A stretch of 64,000 nucleotides of DNA from JAGNHS01 sp964609695 (GCA_964609695.1 CAZSSP010000005.1:71824-135823), one strand, 5' to 3'. Shown: positions 18,478 to 27,987, counted from the first letter of the stretch. The notes: a model not told the origin generated them from the letters alone. A program made the numbers and translations.

Positions 18478-19811
18478 TAAGCCAACAACTCATCTTCAAT
18501 CCACTTAGTCCAAAAATTTGCTTCGGGAAAATTTTTTGTTCCTAAGATTTTCTTATGTAGGGGAATATTTGTTTTAATTCCTTCGATTGTAAATTCACCC
18601 AAAGCACGTAGCATAGTCTTTTGTGCTTCTTGACGATTGGCCCCAAAGGTTACCAATTTACCAATCATAGAATCATAAAACGGTGGAACCATCCCTCCCG
18701 CATAAGCCGCAGTATCCACTCTCACATTACGACCGCCAGGAAGAATCAATTCTTTAATAGTTCCTGGACAAGGCACAAATGTGAATGGATCTTCTGCATT
18801 GATTCTACATTCAATAGAATGCCCTTTTATAACAATATCCTCTTGTTTAAAGGGGAGCTTTTCTCCACGAGCCACATTGATTTGTTCTTTGACTAAATCA
18901 AGCCCAGTCACATACTCAGTTACGGGATGCTCTACTTGTATTCTCGTATTCATTTCCATGAAATAAAAATTCATTTTTTCATCGACAATAAATTCGATAG
19001 TTCCGAGTCCTTCGTACTCTACAGCCTTTGCCACTTCGCAAGCGGCTTGGCCCATTCTCTTTCTCAAGTCTTCAGTCATTACAGGTGATGGAGCTTCTTC
19101 AATAACTTTTTGATGTCGTCGTTGCAAAGTGCATTCTCTTTCACCGAGATAAACAACGTTTCCATGTGAATCTGCAATGATTTGAATTTCAATATGTCTC
19201 GGACGAGCTACATATTTTTCTAGAAAAACTTCTGAAGAGGCAAAAGCTGTTTGAGACTCACTTCGTGCAGAGTGATATGTTTTTTCCAATTCTTTAGGAT
19301 CCCAAACAACACGCATTCCTCGTCCGCCACCACCGTGGCTGGCTTTGATGAGAACTGGAAAACCAATTCGATCCGCTTCAGAAAACAATGTTTTTACATC
19401 TTGAATTGCAGGAGTTCCGGGCAATACGGGCACTCCAGCCTTTTCAACAATCTCACGAGCCCCTACTTTAGAACCCATTTTTTTTATACTAGTTGATTTT
19501 GGACCAATAAATTTAATTCCACATCGCTCTACCACTGCTGCAAATTCACTATTTTCACTGAGAAATCCATAACCCGGATGAATGGCATCAGCACCCGTGA
19601 GTTCACATGCCGACATTATTGAAACAATATTTAAATAGGAATCTTTAGGCCTATTTCCACCAATACACACACTTTCATCGGCACTTCGAACATGCATAGA
19701 ATGAGCGTCGCACTCACTATGAACAGCCACAGTGTGCAAACCCATTTCACGTGCAGTACGTATAATTCTAAGAGCGATTTCCCCTCTATTGGCTATTAGT
19801 ATTTTTTTCAT
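18477..19811 (-). CDS. accC: Acetyl-CoA carboxylase, biotin carboxylase subunit
   Basis: ATP-dependent carboxylation of biotin on AccB, the first committed step of fatty-acid synthesis. Seen: ANRGEIALRIIRTA at the N-terminus, DAIHPGYGFLSEN, the Gly-rich ATP loop ASHGGGGRGMR, ERECTLQRRHQKVIEEAP, and FMEMNTRIQVEHPVTE. The length (444 aa) is standard. Its start overlaps the accB end by 4 nt. Downstream come the TPR-like gene and tamBA. Confidence 0.97.
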   Translation of the reverse strand: MKKILIANRGEIALRIIRTAREMGLHTVAVHSECDAHSMHVRSADESVCIGGNRPKDSYLNIVSIMSACELTGADAIHPGYGFLSENSEFAAVVERCGIKFIGPKSTSIKKMGSKVGAREIVEKAGVPVLPGTPAIQDVKTLFSEADRIGFPVLIKASHGGGGRGMRVVWDPKELEKTYHSARSESQTAFASSEVFLEKYVARPRHIEIQIIADSHGNVVYLGERECTLQRRHQKVIEEAPSPVMTEDLRKRMGQAACEVAKAVEYEGLGTIEFIVDEKMNFYFMEMNTRIQVEHPVTEYVTGLDLVKEQINVARGEKLPFKQEDIVIKGHSIECRINAEDPFTFVPCPGTIKELILPGGRNVRVDTAAYAGGMVPPFYDSMIGKLVTFGANRQEAQKTMLRALGEFTIEGIKTNIPLHKKILGTKNFPEANFWTKWIEDELLA

Positions 19812-20350
19812 AGTGGTTCTATTTCAAACAATGATTCGCCATATTCTACAGGAGTCGCGTTATCGATAAGTACTTTAACCACGCGTCCTTTGAGATCACT
19901 TTCAATTTCATTCATCAATTTCATGGCTTCAATAATGCATAAAGCATCACCAGATTTTACAATTTGCCCCACCTCAACAAAGGGTTTTTGGTTGGGACTT
20001 GAGGAACGATAAAAAGTTCCAACGAAAGGAGATTTTATCGTTACTGTTTTCACTTGATTGACGGGAGCTGCAGGCGCCTGAGTTGGAAGCTTAGCACTTG
20101 GAGTCGCCTTAGCCGTAGTTGTCAGTGCCGCGACAACTGAAGCGTCGATTACGGGCGCTTTGTCTCCTTCAAATTTTCTCATATGAAGAATTGTAGAAGA
20201 CACCTCAACCTTGAGTTCCGCTAATTTTTGTTCATTCATGAATGAGACAAGGTTTTCAAGAAGTGCAAAATCTACAGGAGATTTTGCGGTTGAAAGTTTT
20301 TTTTCTACTTTTTTGGTCTTAGTTGTTTTCTTATTTATTGACTTTTTCAA
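19808..20350 (-). CDS. accB: Acetyl-CoA carboxylase biotin carboxyl carrier protein
   Basis: Carries biotin between the carboxylase and transferase halves of acetyl-CoA carboxylase. Seen: Lys-rich N-terminus, a short helical LENLVSFMNEQKLAELKVE segment typical of BCCP, a Pro/Ala linker, and the biotinyl domain SPFVGTFYRSSSP with the biotinylation site EAMKLMNE. The TTG at 20350 is chosen because GGGGGA lies 6 nt upstream. A TTG at 20374 has no such site. Either way the gene begins inside the end of efp (20 nt overlap), pointing to coupled translation. Confidence 0.92.
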   Translation of the reverse strand: MKKSINKKTTKTKKVEKKLSTAKSPVDFALLENLVSFMNEQKLAELKVEVSSTILHMRKFEGDKAPVIDASVVAALTTTAKATPSAKLPTQAPAAPVNQVKTVTIKSPFVGTFYRSSSPNQKPFVEVGQIVKSGDALCIIEAMKLMNEIESDLKGRVVKVLIDNATPVEYGESLFEIEPL

Positions 20351-20894
20351 CGTAGTCCCCCGTACGCGTATCAATTTTGAGAATGTCCCCTTCTTTGAGG
20401 TGCAAAGGAACAGTCACAACGTGGCCGCCCTCTAGTGTTGCAGGCTTAGAAGCTCCAGTAGCCGTATCGCCTTTAAAACCTGGCTCACAATAAACAATAG
20501 GAAGTTCCACAAAAGTAGGCAATTCAATATTTATGGGTTTTTCATTAAAGAAAAGAACTCCCGCAGTGATATTTTCTTTTAAGAAGGGCAATTGTTCACC
20601 CACTAATTTTACTTCAAGCGCAATCTGCTCATAATTTGTAGTGTCCATAAAATGGAGCATGCTTCCATCAGAAAAAAGGAATTGCATTTCTTTATACTCC
20701 ATATTGGGTTCATCAAATTTTTCATTGGATTTAAAAGTTCTTTCGAGTTGCTGACCTGTTTGCAAATTTTTTAATCGGCATCTAGTGAAAGCATTACCCT
20801 TACCTGGCTTTACGTGTTGAAAATCGACTACGGTGTAGGGGGCGCTATCGATCAAGATTTTGGAATTCTTACGGATATCATTAATTTCAATCAT
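20331..20894 (-). CDS. efp: Elongation factor P
   Basis: Relieves ribosomes stalled at polyproline. Seen: three OB-like beta domains over 187 residues and the loop HVKPGKGNAF, with the Lys that is modified in many bacteria. The C-terminal signature EGDILKIDTRTGDYVEK is intact. An efp-accB-accC order is common in bacteria, which supports the whole cluster. No modification enzyme (EpmA/EarP) is in this window. Confidence 0.97.
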   Translation of the reverse strand: MIEINDIRKNSKILIDSAPYTVVDFQHVKPGKGNAFTRCRLKNLQTGQQLERTFKSNEKFDEPNMEYKEMQFLFSDGSMLHFMDTTNYEQIALEVKLVGEQLPFLKENITAGVLFFNEKPINIELPTFVELPIVYCEPGFKGDTATGASKPATLEGGHVVTVPLHLKEGDILKIDTRTGDYVEKVNK

Positions 20895-20948
20895 AACGGG
20901 CCAAAATCTAGCAGCCCCAGGGCCATTTTGAAACCCTCAAATAGACTT

Positions 20949-21452
20949 TCAGGGCTCTAAAGACTGAATCAAGGCTTCTAAGAGTTGCTTCTCTTTTAGG
21001 AGCTTAGAGAGCTCCTTATTATCCTTTAGCGAAAGGCTAGAAGGACCCTTTAAAACGGCAATAAGCTGTGGATCGCCAGCAATATCGGGTGCCATAGCCT
21101 TAAGAGCATCCAATTCTTTTTGCGCCCTTTGAAGCTGGCCTAAAGCGGCCAAGACTCTTATAAAAATTTTCCTTGCTAATAGGTTGTCGGGATAGAAATT
21201 AACTACGGCCTCAATCTCAGTTAAAGCCTCATCCCATTCCCCTTTATCGAGCAATATATTGGCATAAGCCACTCGGCCGCCGGCATAATAGGGATGACGC
21301 CCGATACCTTCACGGCAAACATTTTCAGCCTCATCAAGCTTACCCATTCTTCTATAGAGATCAGCCAAAGGAGCAAAAACTCTAGAGTCAGGGTTTTCCT
21401 GATAAATTCTCAAATAACGATCAAGCTCAGCCGTATCAACTTCTTCGACCAC
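20949..21452 (-). CDS. TPR-repeat protein
   Basis: About 167 residues with three tandem TPR motifs (for example AELDRYLRIYQENPDSRVFAPL, GRVAYANILLDKGEWDEAL, LARKIFIRVLAALGQL) and a helical C-terminus. No signal peptide, so it is probably cytoplasmic. GTG 21452 is chosen because GAGGAAGAGG lies immediately upstream; an alternative GTG at 21467 adds five residues. It overlaps the preceding coiled-coil gene and lies 54 nt before efp, so all are probably one operon. Partner unknown. Confidence 0.78.
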   Translation of the reverse strand: MVEEVDTAELDRYLRIYQENPDSRVFAPLADLYRRMGKLDEAENVCREGIGRHPYYAGGRVAYANILLDKGEWDEALTEIEAVVNFYPDNLLARKIFIRVLAALGQLQRAQKELDALKAMAPDIAGDPQLIAVLKGPSSLSLKDNKELSKLLKEKQLLEALIQSLEP

Positions 21453-21753
21453 GCCTCTTCCTCTCACCCTCTAGGGTTTCTTGAAGATTTTTTTTCACTT
21501 GAAGAATCGTTGCTTCAGCACATTCACGAAGCTTTTTAGCTTCGACAATCCACTTTTCTTTTTGAGCTTGAAATTGGGGATTAGACACTATTTTCTCATG
21601 AACCTCTTGTCTAAACTTAATAACTTCCTGAACACCAACTTGAGTCGCCTGTTCCACGACATCAAAAATCTTCTGCTTATCAAAGGATTCTAGATCTTTA
21701 ACCTTTTGAGTGACTTTCTTTTTAATAGAATCAAGCGTCTTCATAATTTTCAT
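21436..21753 (-). CDS. Small coiled-coil protein of unknown function
   Basis: 105 residues, highly charged and helical with heptad-like spacing through most of its length and a strongly basic C-terminus (GERKRRGRRS). No signal peptide. AGGGA lies 7 nt before the ATG. It overlaps the next gene by 17 nt and probably heads the transcript that continues into efp-acc-tam. It is not recognised as a named family; its basic tail could contact nucleic acid. Confidence 0.65.
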   Translation of the reverse strand: MKIMKTLDSIKKKVTQKVKDLESFDKQKIFDVVEQATQVGVQEVIKFRQEVHEKIVSNPQFQAQKEKWIVEAKKLRECAEATILQVKKNLQETLEGERKRRGRRS

Positions 21754-21797
21754 TCTAATTCCCTATAAAATTTAAGAAAAGACTCACTGACGTTTTA

Positions 21798-22286
21798 TTA
21801 TTGAATCTGACAATCGCCCGTAGCCGAGCCCAAGGAGTAAAGTTGATAAACTTCACTCTTTCCATCGTCATAGGTTAAAGTCATTTTTGTGTTTTCGCAC
21901 TGACCCGAAAAAGTATATCGAACGCCATCATCACCACCAGAATGATTTGTTGTTGGATTGACTCCTTGTATGTAAGACAAGTTCACTTCCCTCTGAGCCA
22001 CATCGTGTTCGTATAGGCCTTTGTATAAGGCGGCTCCACCAACCTTATTAGTGACTTGCGTGAGACAAACTCCCGATCCAGGCTCAAAAATCATGACTTT
22101 AAAAGTGTACTCCAACTGATCTGCAGATTTACCGGGCTCTAAATACTTCCACTTATTGAGAATGCTATAAGTGCTCGACCCATTACAATTACCTTGCTGA
22201 CTCAAAGTCTGGTTTTTATTGCTACAAGATTGATTAAAGAAAACTAAACTTGCCAAAACTAAGTAATAGCCTAAGTGCCGACTCAT
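21798..22286 (-). CDS. Putative lipoprotein
   Basis: 162 residues with an N-terminal hydrophobic stretch (YYLVLASLVFF) ending NQSC, a loose lipobox with Cys at 21. The mature part is beta-rich, has three further Cys near the ends of strands, and contains Ser/Gly-rich loops. Unknown function; an outer- or inner-membrane anchored periplasmic location is inferred. The 239 nt between it and the divergent L,D-transpeptidase gene hold no other gene and presumably carry both promoters. Confidence 0.7.
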   Translation of the reverse strand: MSRHLGYYLVLASLVFFNQSCSNKNQTLSQQGNCNGSSTYSILNKWKYLEPGKSADQLEYTFKVMIFEPGSGVCLTQVTNKVGGAALYKGLYEHDVAQREVNLSYIQGVNPTTNHSGGDDGVRYTFSGQCENTKMTLTYDDGKSEVYQLYSLGSATGDCQIQ

Positions 22287-22525
22287 ACTAGGGATTATCG
22301 CCCATTAAGAGTCGATTAAAAAATCAAGTTACTGTTAAGGCAAAAACCAAATATATTCATGCACTTATGTTGTATTTTACGTTAACATTTCTACCCCGTT
22401 TTTTAGCTATCTAAAGAAACGAATCCCTCTATTTATTAATCAACAATTCCAAATCTAGAAAATTATTTTGAAAAGCGCCTTGAAGTTAATGCAATGGATC
22501 ATTTTTCAGACTATGTTGCACGTCC

Positions 22526-23344
22526 ATGTTTAGCTTCAGACATTTAATTTTTACTTTAATAATATTTTCATTTTCCACAGTGGCACAAATTCTCCCTATA
22601 CAAAGTGGTCGAGTCGACATTTTTAAAAGTTCAGCAGCTATTCACAAAAATACACTCGAATATTTAATCATCTCCATCGATCAAAGAATCAAAGCCATAG
22701 GTCGAGTGTCCACAGCGGATTATGCTCACAGTACAAGTGCTCAACGTTGGGAAATCGTAGGTATTCACAAAAAAAACAAATCCAAAAAGCATGGCAACTC
22801 CCCAATGCCCTATTCCTTCATGCTCTCTGACTGGGGTGCTCACGACTATAATGGAACTTGTTTTCATGGCACTTACGATTATGGTTATGGCAGCTTTGGT
22901 TATAGAGCCTCTCATGGATGCATTCGCTTGTGCACAGAAGAAGTCTCTAGCTCAAAAAAAATGTACGACGCCGCTGGATTGCATCGCCTAGTTTGGAAGT
23001 ACCTCAATCCACTTGATTTAGATCAAATCGCACACCCCAGCTCTGGTTGGTTTAAAGAAGATACCGATGGATGCGAAGCCTATGCGCTAGATGAGCTCAA
23101 TGAAAGAGTTCGCATTTACACTCACGACAAAAACTCTCTGGCCAAAAAAGAAGGTTGGAAAGAACTTTTTGAAGAGCTCTATTCTAAAGAACTCATTCTT
23201 GAAGCCGTGGGAGACAAGCGTGGAAATCCCAAAACAAGTTATAAAGAATATATTTGGGAAAATCTCGACGTCGAAACTCAACAAAGAGTGCAACTCAATC
23301 CTAACGTACTCAACGCGCTCGATGCTTTAGAATTAAAAAAATAA
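22526..23344 (+). CDS. Exported L,D-transpeptidase (YkuD domain)
   Basis: Cross-links or edits peptidoglycan between meso-diaminopimelate residues. Seen: signal peptide (LIFTLIIFSFSTVAQ), a YkuD catalytic core with FHGTYDYG and the nucleophile motif SHGCIRL at about 130-136, then about 110 residues of charged helical C-terminus not part of the core. Because predatory relatives carry many such enzymes for prey or self wall modification, a wall-remodelling role is a reasonable inference. It is convergent with the subtilase gene and they share the terminator at 23369. Confidence 0.88.
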   Translation: MFSFRHLIFTLIIFSFSTVAQILPIQSGRVDIFKSSAAIHKNTLEYLIISIDQRIKAIGRVSTADYAHSTSAQRWEIVGIHKKNKSKKHGNSPMPYSFMLSDWGAHDYNGTCFHGTYDYGYGSFGYRASHGCIRLCTEEVSSSKKMYDAAGLHRLVWKYLNPLDLDQIAHPSSGWFKEDTDGCEAYALDELNERVRIYTHDKNSLAKKEGWKELFEELYSKELILEAVGDKRGNPKTSYKEYIWENLDVETQQRVQLNPNVLNALDALELKK

Positions 23345-23368
23345 ATTCAAAATTTTTAATTTAAAACA

Positions 23369-23400
23369 TTGTAGCCTTGAGTAAAAACTCAAGGCTACAA
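23369..23400. terminator. Bidirectional Rho-independent terminator
   Basis: Perfect 13-bp stem (TTGTAGCCTTGAG / CTCAAGGCTACAA) with a 6-nt loop, flanked by A-rich sequence on the left and TTTC on the right. It lies between the convergent L,D-transpeptidase and subtilase genes, 24 nt after the first stop. Confidence 0.85.
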
Positions 23401-23430
23401 TTTCAATCTCACAGAGTGAAACCCAATCGA

Positions 23431-24789
23431 TTAACGACTCGAACCACCTTCATTGCGAAGCATGTGATAAACGTTTAATCGTCCACTTGAAGCAATCTTG
23501 TCTTTATAAACTTGCATCTTATCCGAAGATTTCATCAATCTTTCACGAACAGCCTTAGGACTCAATGATGGCTCTTGTGAAAGCAATAAGGCCACGGCTC
23601 CACTCACGTGTGGCGTTGCCATAGATGTTCCACTCAAACTTTGATAGCCACCGCCCGGCTTAGTAGAATAAATATTCTCTCCGGGCGCCATGATGTGCAC
23701 CATTTTCTTCCCGTAATTTGAGAATGAAGACATTTGATCTTTATTGTTAGAAGACGCCACAGAAATCATATTATCAACATCATAATTTGCAGGGAAACTA
23801 GCTTTAGTGTCGTTGTTAGATGATTCATTACCAGCAGCCGCAACAAATACGATTCCCGCCTGACTCGCCTTAACAATGGCTTCTTTTAAAATGTCGGAGG
23901 ATCCGCCACCGCCCCATGAATTGCTCATAATGTTAGCGCCATGCTCTCGCGCCCAATCAATACCTTTAACGGCATCACTCAGTGCGCCTGAACCTCGAGA
24001 ATCCAAAAATTTAATAGCCATAATGCTCGCACGCCAAGCCACACCAACAACGCCCACACCATTATTTCCAACAGCACCGATAGTTCCCGAAACGTGAGTT
24101 CCGTGACCATTGTCGTCCTTTGGATCAAAAGTATTTTTTATGGCGTTGTAACCAATGATGTCTTGGTTGTTAGGGCCTCTTCCATGCCAAAGATTATCTT
24201 TAAGATCAGGATGTGTGTAATCCACACCTGTGTCTATTACAGCAACAACCACTCGATCACCTGATGTGCGAATTTTCCAGGCCTTTGAAGCCGCAGAATC
24301 TACGCCCTTAAAACCCGCTGTGCCAGCAGAATCTTTTTGTGCAATATTTCGCATACCCCACAACTGTCCAAAACTTGGATCGTTGGGAACTATAGAGGGA
24401 AGTCCGTCATCAGCAGGCGCATTTGGAACTGGATTTCCACCTCCTGGATTAGAACCTCCTGCCAATGTGTAATACAAATAATTGGGCTCAACTTTTTTTG
24501 CGCCAGGAATTAAATTCACGAGTCTTGAAAGAGTTTCGCGAACGCTCAAAGCAGAATCTGTATATTGAAAACGAATGAGATCTCGGGATTTTCCAAGAAA
24601 TTCTTTTACAACAACACCGTTTTCTCTAGCTTTTGCAGTCAGATCTCCCAAAGCATTTATTCGTTGAGTGTCGAGAACCGCCACGTACTCTCCAGGTATT
24701 CTATCGGGTCGAGACTGTCGGCTCCCGATTTCTGCCATAATTGGCAAGGTTGCCGCTACGGCAACAAAAATTATTATTTTATTTTTCAT
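23431..24789 (-). CDS. Exported subtilisin-like serine protease (S8)
   Basis: Signal peptide (IIIFVAVAATLPIMA), an I9-type propeptide at about 30-105 (PGEYVAVLD ... VEPNYLYY), a Gly/Pro linker, then a complete S8 catalytic domain: Asp in VVAVIDTGVDYTHPDL, His in DDNGHGTHVSGTIG, oxyanion Asn in FVAAAGNESS, Ser in LSGTSMATPHVSGA. 452 aa in all with no extra C-terminal domain. GGGGGAG precedes the ATG by 4 nt. Likely secreted and autoprocessed; substrate not evident. Confidence 0.94.
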   Translation of the reverse strand: MKNKIIIFVAVAATLPIMAEIGSRQSRPDRIPGEYVAVLDTQRINALGDLTAKARENGVVVKEFLGKSRDLIRFQYTDSALSVRETLSRLVNLIPGAKKVEPNYLYYTLAGGSNPGGGNPVPNAPADDGLPSIVPNDPSFGQLWGMRNIAQKDSAGTAGFKGVDSAASKAWKIRTSGDRVVVAVIDTGVDYTHPDLKDNLWHGRGPNNQDIIGYNAIKNTFDPKDDNGHGTHVSGTIGAVGNNGVGVVGVAWRASIMAIKFLDSRGSGALSDAVKGIDWAREHGANIMSNSWGGGGSSDILKEAIVKASQAGIVFVAAAGNESSNNDTKASFPANYDVDNMISVASSNNKDQMSSFSNYGKKMVHIMAPGENIYSTKPGGGYQSLSGTSMATPHVSGAVALLLSQEPSLSPKAVRERLMKSSDKMQVYKDKIASSGRLNVYHMLRNEGGSSR

Positions 24790-24978
24790 GGACTCCCCCT
24801 CGTGATGCTTCAGTTTATTAAAATCACAAATGCGGAGTTTAAAATTGTTAATGGCAAAAATGGATTTTAAGAAAAATTAATGTCAATTCTTTGGATAATT
24901 CTTTATTTAGAATTTTAATTCTGACTGCCAAATTTCTATGGCTATGACTCTCATGAGTTTAGATTAAAATTATAGGCA

Positions 24979-25572
24979 ATGAATTGGCTTCAGAGCTTTT
25001 CTCAAGTGTTTTTGCCTCTTTTTGTAGCCATAGATGTGATCGCACTCGTTCCAATTTTTTTAACTCTCACAGAAAATCTTAACAAACGTGAACGCTCAAA
25101 GCTCATTCACGAAGCTTGTTTAACGGTACTGCTCACATCAATAGTCTTTTTATGGACTGGGCGCGGACTTTTTAGTTTATTAGGTATCACCTCTGGAGAT
25201 TTTAAAGTGGGCGGCGGTTTACTGCTTCTTTTAATTTCTATTAACAATCTTATGAAGGGAGAAGAGGCCAGTCGCAGAAACTCCAACGATCAAATTGGCG
25301 TCGTCCCCATAGGAATACCACTGATTTTAGGACCCGCGGCGCTCACCACACTTCTCATCAGTTCAGAATCCGTTGGTTTTAGCGTCAGCCTCGCTGCACT
25401 TCTCGTAAACGTTTTAATCGTATGGATCACACTGCAATACTCTTCAATCTTTTTGAGAATTTTTGGAACTGGTGGGACCAAAGCTGTGGCCAAAATTGCT
25501 GCATTATTTTTGACAGCTATCGCTGTTCACATGATTCGCATGGGCCTCAATGAGCTAGGCATTATTCACTGA
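24979..25572 (+). CDS. marC: MarC-family integral membrane protein
   Basis: Six predicted TM helices over 197 residues. MarC features are VPIFLTLTENLNKRER, FKVGGGLLLLLISI, and the GVVPIGIPLILGPAALTTLL re-entrant motif. The family's transport substrate is not settled. It is divergent from the subtilase and convergent with trmFO; the 25-nt gap to trmFO holds an all-AT inverted repeat that is too weak to call a terminator. Confidence 0.9.
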   Translation: MNWLQSFSQVFLPLFVAIDVIALVPIFLTLTENLNKRERSKLIHEACLTVLLTSIVFLWTGRGLFSLLGITSGDFKVGGGLLLLLISINNLMKGEEASRRNSNDQIGVVPIGIPLILGPAALTTLLISSESVGFSVSLAALLVNVLIVWITLQYSSIFLRIFGTGGTKAVAKIAALFLTAIAVHMIRMGLNELGIIH

Positions 25573-25597
25573 AGTATTATTTTAAATATTAAATAAT

Positions 25598-26977
25598 TTA
25601 GATCATCGCGCGCCAAGCATCGAAATTACGCTGGCCACGAGTGACGAGCTTAGATCTCTTTTGTTTATCGCGCTCATCTATTCCATTAAGCGGAACTAAA
25701 CCCCAGTTGATATTCATAGGCTGAAAATTTTTCACATTTCCATTCACAATGGCATTCACCAAGGCACCCAATGCCGTTGTCGCAGGAGGCGCGGGAATTT
25801 CAGTGTTCATTTTAAATCTATAAGCTAAGAGTGCTCCCACATAAGCGCCAATGGCGGTGCTTTCCAAATATCCCTCTACACCAGTGATTTGCCCGGCAAA
25901 ATGAATCAAAGGAAATTTTTTCAAACGAAATTGCGGATCCAAAAGTGTTGGAGAATGGATATAAGTATTACGGTGAAGACTTCCCATTCGATAAAAATTG
26001 GCGTTTTCCAAACCAGGAATCATCGAAAAAACTTTTTTCTGCTCGGGATACTTCATCTTCGTTTGAAAACCCACGATATTCCAAGCGCGCCCTTCTCGAT
26101 CTTCACTTCTCAATTGCACGGCCGCAAAGGGTTCAGAATTTGTGCGTGGATCAACAAGCCCCTTGGGTTTCATCGGTCCATGCGCCAGTGTTAACGGGCC
26201 CGTTTCAAGCATGGCTTCTATAGGTTGACAGCCCTGAAAATAAATTAATTTTTCAAAATCTTTGGCTTCAACTTTTTCAGCCGCACCCAGTGCTTCTATA
26301 AATTTAAAATATTCTTCTTTATTAAAAGGGCAATTGAGATAATCGCCTTCTTGATCTTGTTGTCCGCGCTCTAATTGATATCGATTTTGAGCAAAAGCAA
26401 TGTCTCGATTGATGCTCGCGCCTTCAACGATGGGAGCTATGGCATCGTAAAAATATAATTTTTTTCCTGTGAGATCACCAAAGCTATCAGCCAAAGTCTG
26501 GCCTGTGAGGGGTCCTGTTGCAAATACGACAGGCCGCAATCCTTGAGGACCCGAAACTAAAACTTCCTCATAATGCTCCACCGAATCTCGAATAATTTCT
26601 ACGCGTGAATGCTTTTCTAATTTTTGCGTGATTTCTTGACTAAAAGCCTCACGATCAACAGCGAGCGCATTACCGGCGGGCACTTGATGCTTCATCGCTG
26701 ATTTTAAAATTAATGAATTTAATTTTTCTAGATCACTTTTTAGAAGTGCAGGAGCAGACTCAGAATCTGTGGATTTTAAACTATTGCTACAAACCAATTC
26801 CGCAAAACGATCTGTTTTGTGAGCCTCTGTACTTTTCACGGGGCGCTGTTCAATGATGCAAACTTGAATTCCACGTTCGGCCAATTGCCAAGCGCATTCC
26901 GAACCAGCCAGTCCCCCGCCTACGATGACGACTCTAGCTGAACTGTTACGAAGGCTGTTGGAAATCCCTTTGCTCAT
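25598..26977 (-). CDS. trmFO: Methylenetetrahydrofolate-tRNA-(uracil-5-)-methyltransferase TrmFO
   Basis: Folate- and FAD-dependent enzyme forming ribothymidine-54 in tRNA. Seen: N-terminal FAD loop VVIVGGGLAGSECAWQLAERG, the RFAELVCSNSL motif with its Cys, NALAVDRE, GPMKPKGLVDPRT, and the late LIHFAGQITGVEGYLEST segment. The longer frame up to 27115 adds 46 residues with no family match and would cover the neighbour's start, so ATG 26977 is used. TrmFO (not TrmA) is consistent with a delta-type or Bdellovibrionota genome. Confidence 0.94.
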   Translation of the reverse strand: MSKGISNSLRNSSARVVIVGGGLAGSECAWQLAERGIQVCIIEQRPVKSTEAHKTDRFAELVCSNSLKSTDSESAPALLKSDLEKLNSLILKSAMKHQVPAGNALAVDREAFSQEITQKLEKHSRVEIIRDSVEHYEEVLVSGPQGLRPVVFATGPLTGQTLADSFGDLTGKKLYFYDAIAPIVEGASINRDIAFAQNRYQLERGQQDQEGDYLNCPFNKEEYFKFIEALGAAEKVEAKDFEKLIYFQGCQPIEAMLETGPLTLAHGPMKPKGLVDPRTNSEPFAAVQLRSEDREGRAWNIVGFQTKMKYPEQKKVFSMIPGLENANFYRMGSLHRNTYIHSPTLLDPQFRLKKFPLIHFAGQITGVEGYLESTAIGAYVGALLAYRFKMNTEIPAPPATTALGALVNAIVNGNVKNFQPMNINWGLVPLNGIDERDKQKRSKLVTRGQRNFDAWRAMI

Positions 26978-27032
26978 TTTTTTACTTAGAAGGCTTGAAC
27001 TTTTATTATGCTCCGTGTAAAAGGTCAAGACT

Positions 27033-27935
27033 ATGTTTAAGCTAGGGGCATCAGCGAGATATCTACTTGTATTTGTTGGTATCTTTATAATGACTAAGAT
27101 CCTAGTAACCTTCACTGTTCAACAAATTCTCATGTTATTTTTCCCAATTGAGCAAATTCCAGCGTTGCTGGGACAACAAGAAGCCGTGTTTCAGTCTCTG
27201 GCATTGGCGGCGGGACTTTTTTGCTCCTCGGTTTATGAATCAAATTTAAAAAGCGTCAAAGCCGCCATCATAAAATTTTTTAAAAGTCCCTGGGGCAACG
27301 AAGAACTCATGGGCAAGATTATGAGTTCCTCATTTTATGGATTTTTATTTGCATGCTGTATTATTGCCGTTTCCATTTTCTTTGGATTTGTAAAAATTGA
27401 AGCTCCCTCAATGGCTAGCACTCAATTTCTGAGAATAATTCCAACCCTAATCCTGCAAAGTCTTTTTTTTCTCATCTGGATAGTCATTTTAGAAAGAACA
27501 AGACAGTTGCTCATACCCTTACTTTTTCAAAGCATCGCGACGGGTTGGAGCCTAATTATTTATTGCGGATTTGAATCTCAACTTCTCTATTCGTTTTACG
27601 AAAGCATCACTCCTCCAGCGGCCTTTTCCCCTATTAAAATTATTTTCTGTATCTTTTTATCATTGGCATTGAATTTGAGTTATTTACACAACTTAAAATT
27701 TTATCCTCATCGAAGATACAAAAGTGCAGTTAGAACTTCTTTTCTATGCGGATTATGGTTTAGCTTCATTCACGTATTTGGCCAAAACATCGCCGAGTGG
27801 AGAGCCGCTTCACTTATGCAAATTCTTCAAGGTCCGCTTCAAATGAACCAAGCCTACCTCTATTTAACTCTCTTGATACTTCTCACTAACACCATGCTTC
27901 AGGGTCTACTCAAAGAAAAAGTCATTCAAACATAA
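27033..27935 (+). CDS. Multi-pass membrane protein, possibly CPBP-like
   Basis: 300 residues with about seven to eight TM helices and few charges. Not firmly recognised. A late helix FSFIHVFGQN resembles the His motif of CPBP intramembrane proteases, but the EExxxR motif is only loosely matched by LERTRQ, so activity is doubtful. It is divergent from trmFO by 55 nt and lies just upstream of tolQ on the same strand. Confidence 0.7.
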   Translation: MFKLGASARYLLVFVGIFIMTKILVTFTVQQILMLFFPIEQIPALLGQQEAVFQSLALAAGLFCSSVYESNLKSVKAAIIKFFKSPWGNEELMGKIMSSSFYGFLFACCIIAVSIFFGFVKIEAPSMASTQFLRIIPTLILQSLFFLIWIVILERTRQLLIPLLFQSIATGWSLIIYCGFESQLLYSFYESITPPAAFSPIKIIFCIFLSLALNLSYLHNLKFYPHRRYKSAVRTSFLCGLWFSFIHVFGQNIAEWRAASLMQILQGPLQMNQAYLYLTLLILLTNTMLQGLLKEKVIQT

Positions 27936-27987
27936 GTCGCAAAGAGTCTTGGTCATCTTATGGACGTTTGAGATTTGCCTCGATAGA

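Noticed and set aside
25576..25597. All-AT inverted repeat between marC and trmFO
   Set aside because: Only A-T pairs and no clear T-run; expected by chance in AT-rich DNA.
26978..27115. In-frame upstream extension of trmFO (46 codons)
   Set aside because: It would cover the start of the divergent membrane-protein gene; family similarity begins at the FAD loop just after ATG 26977.
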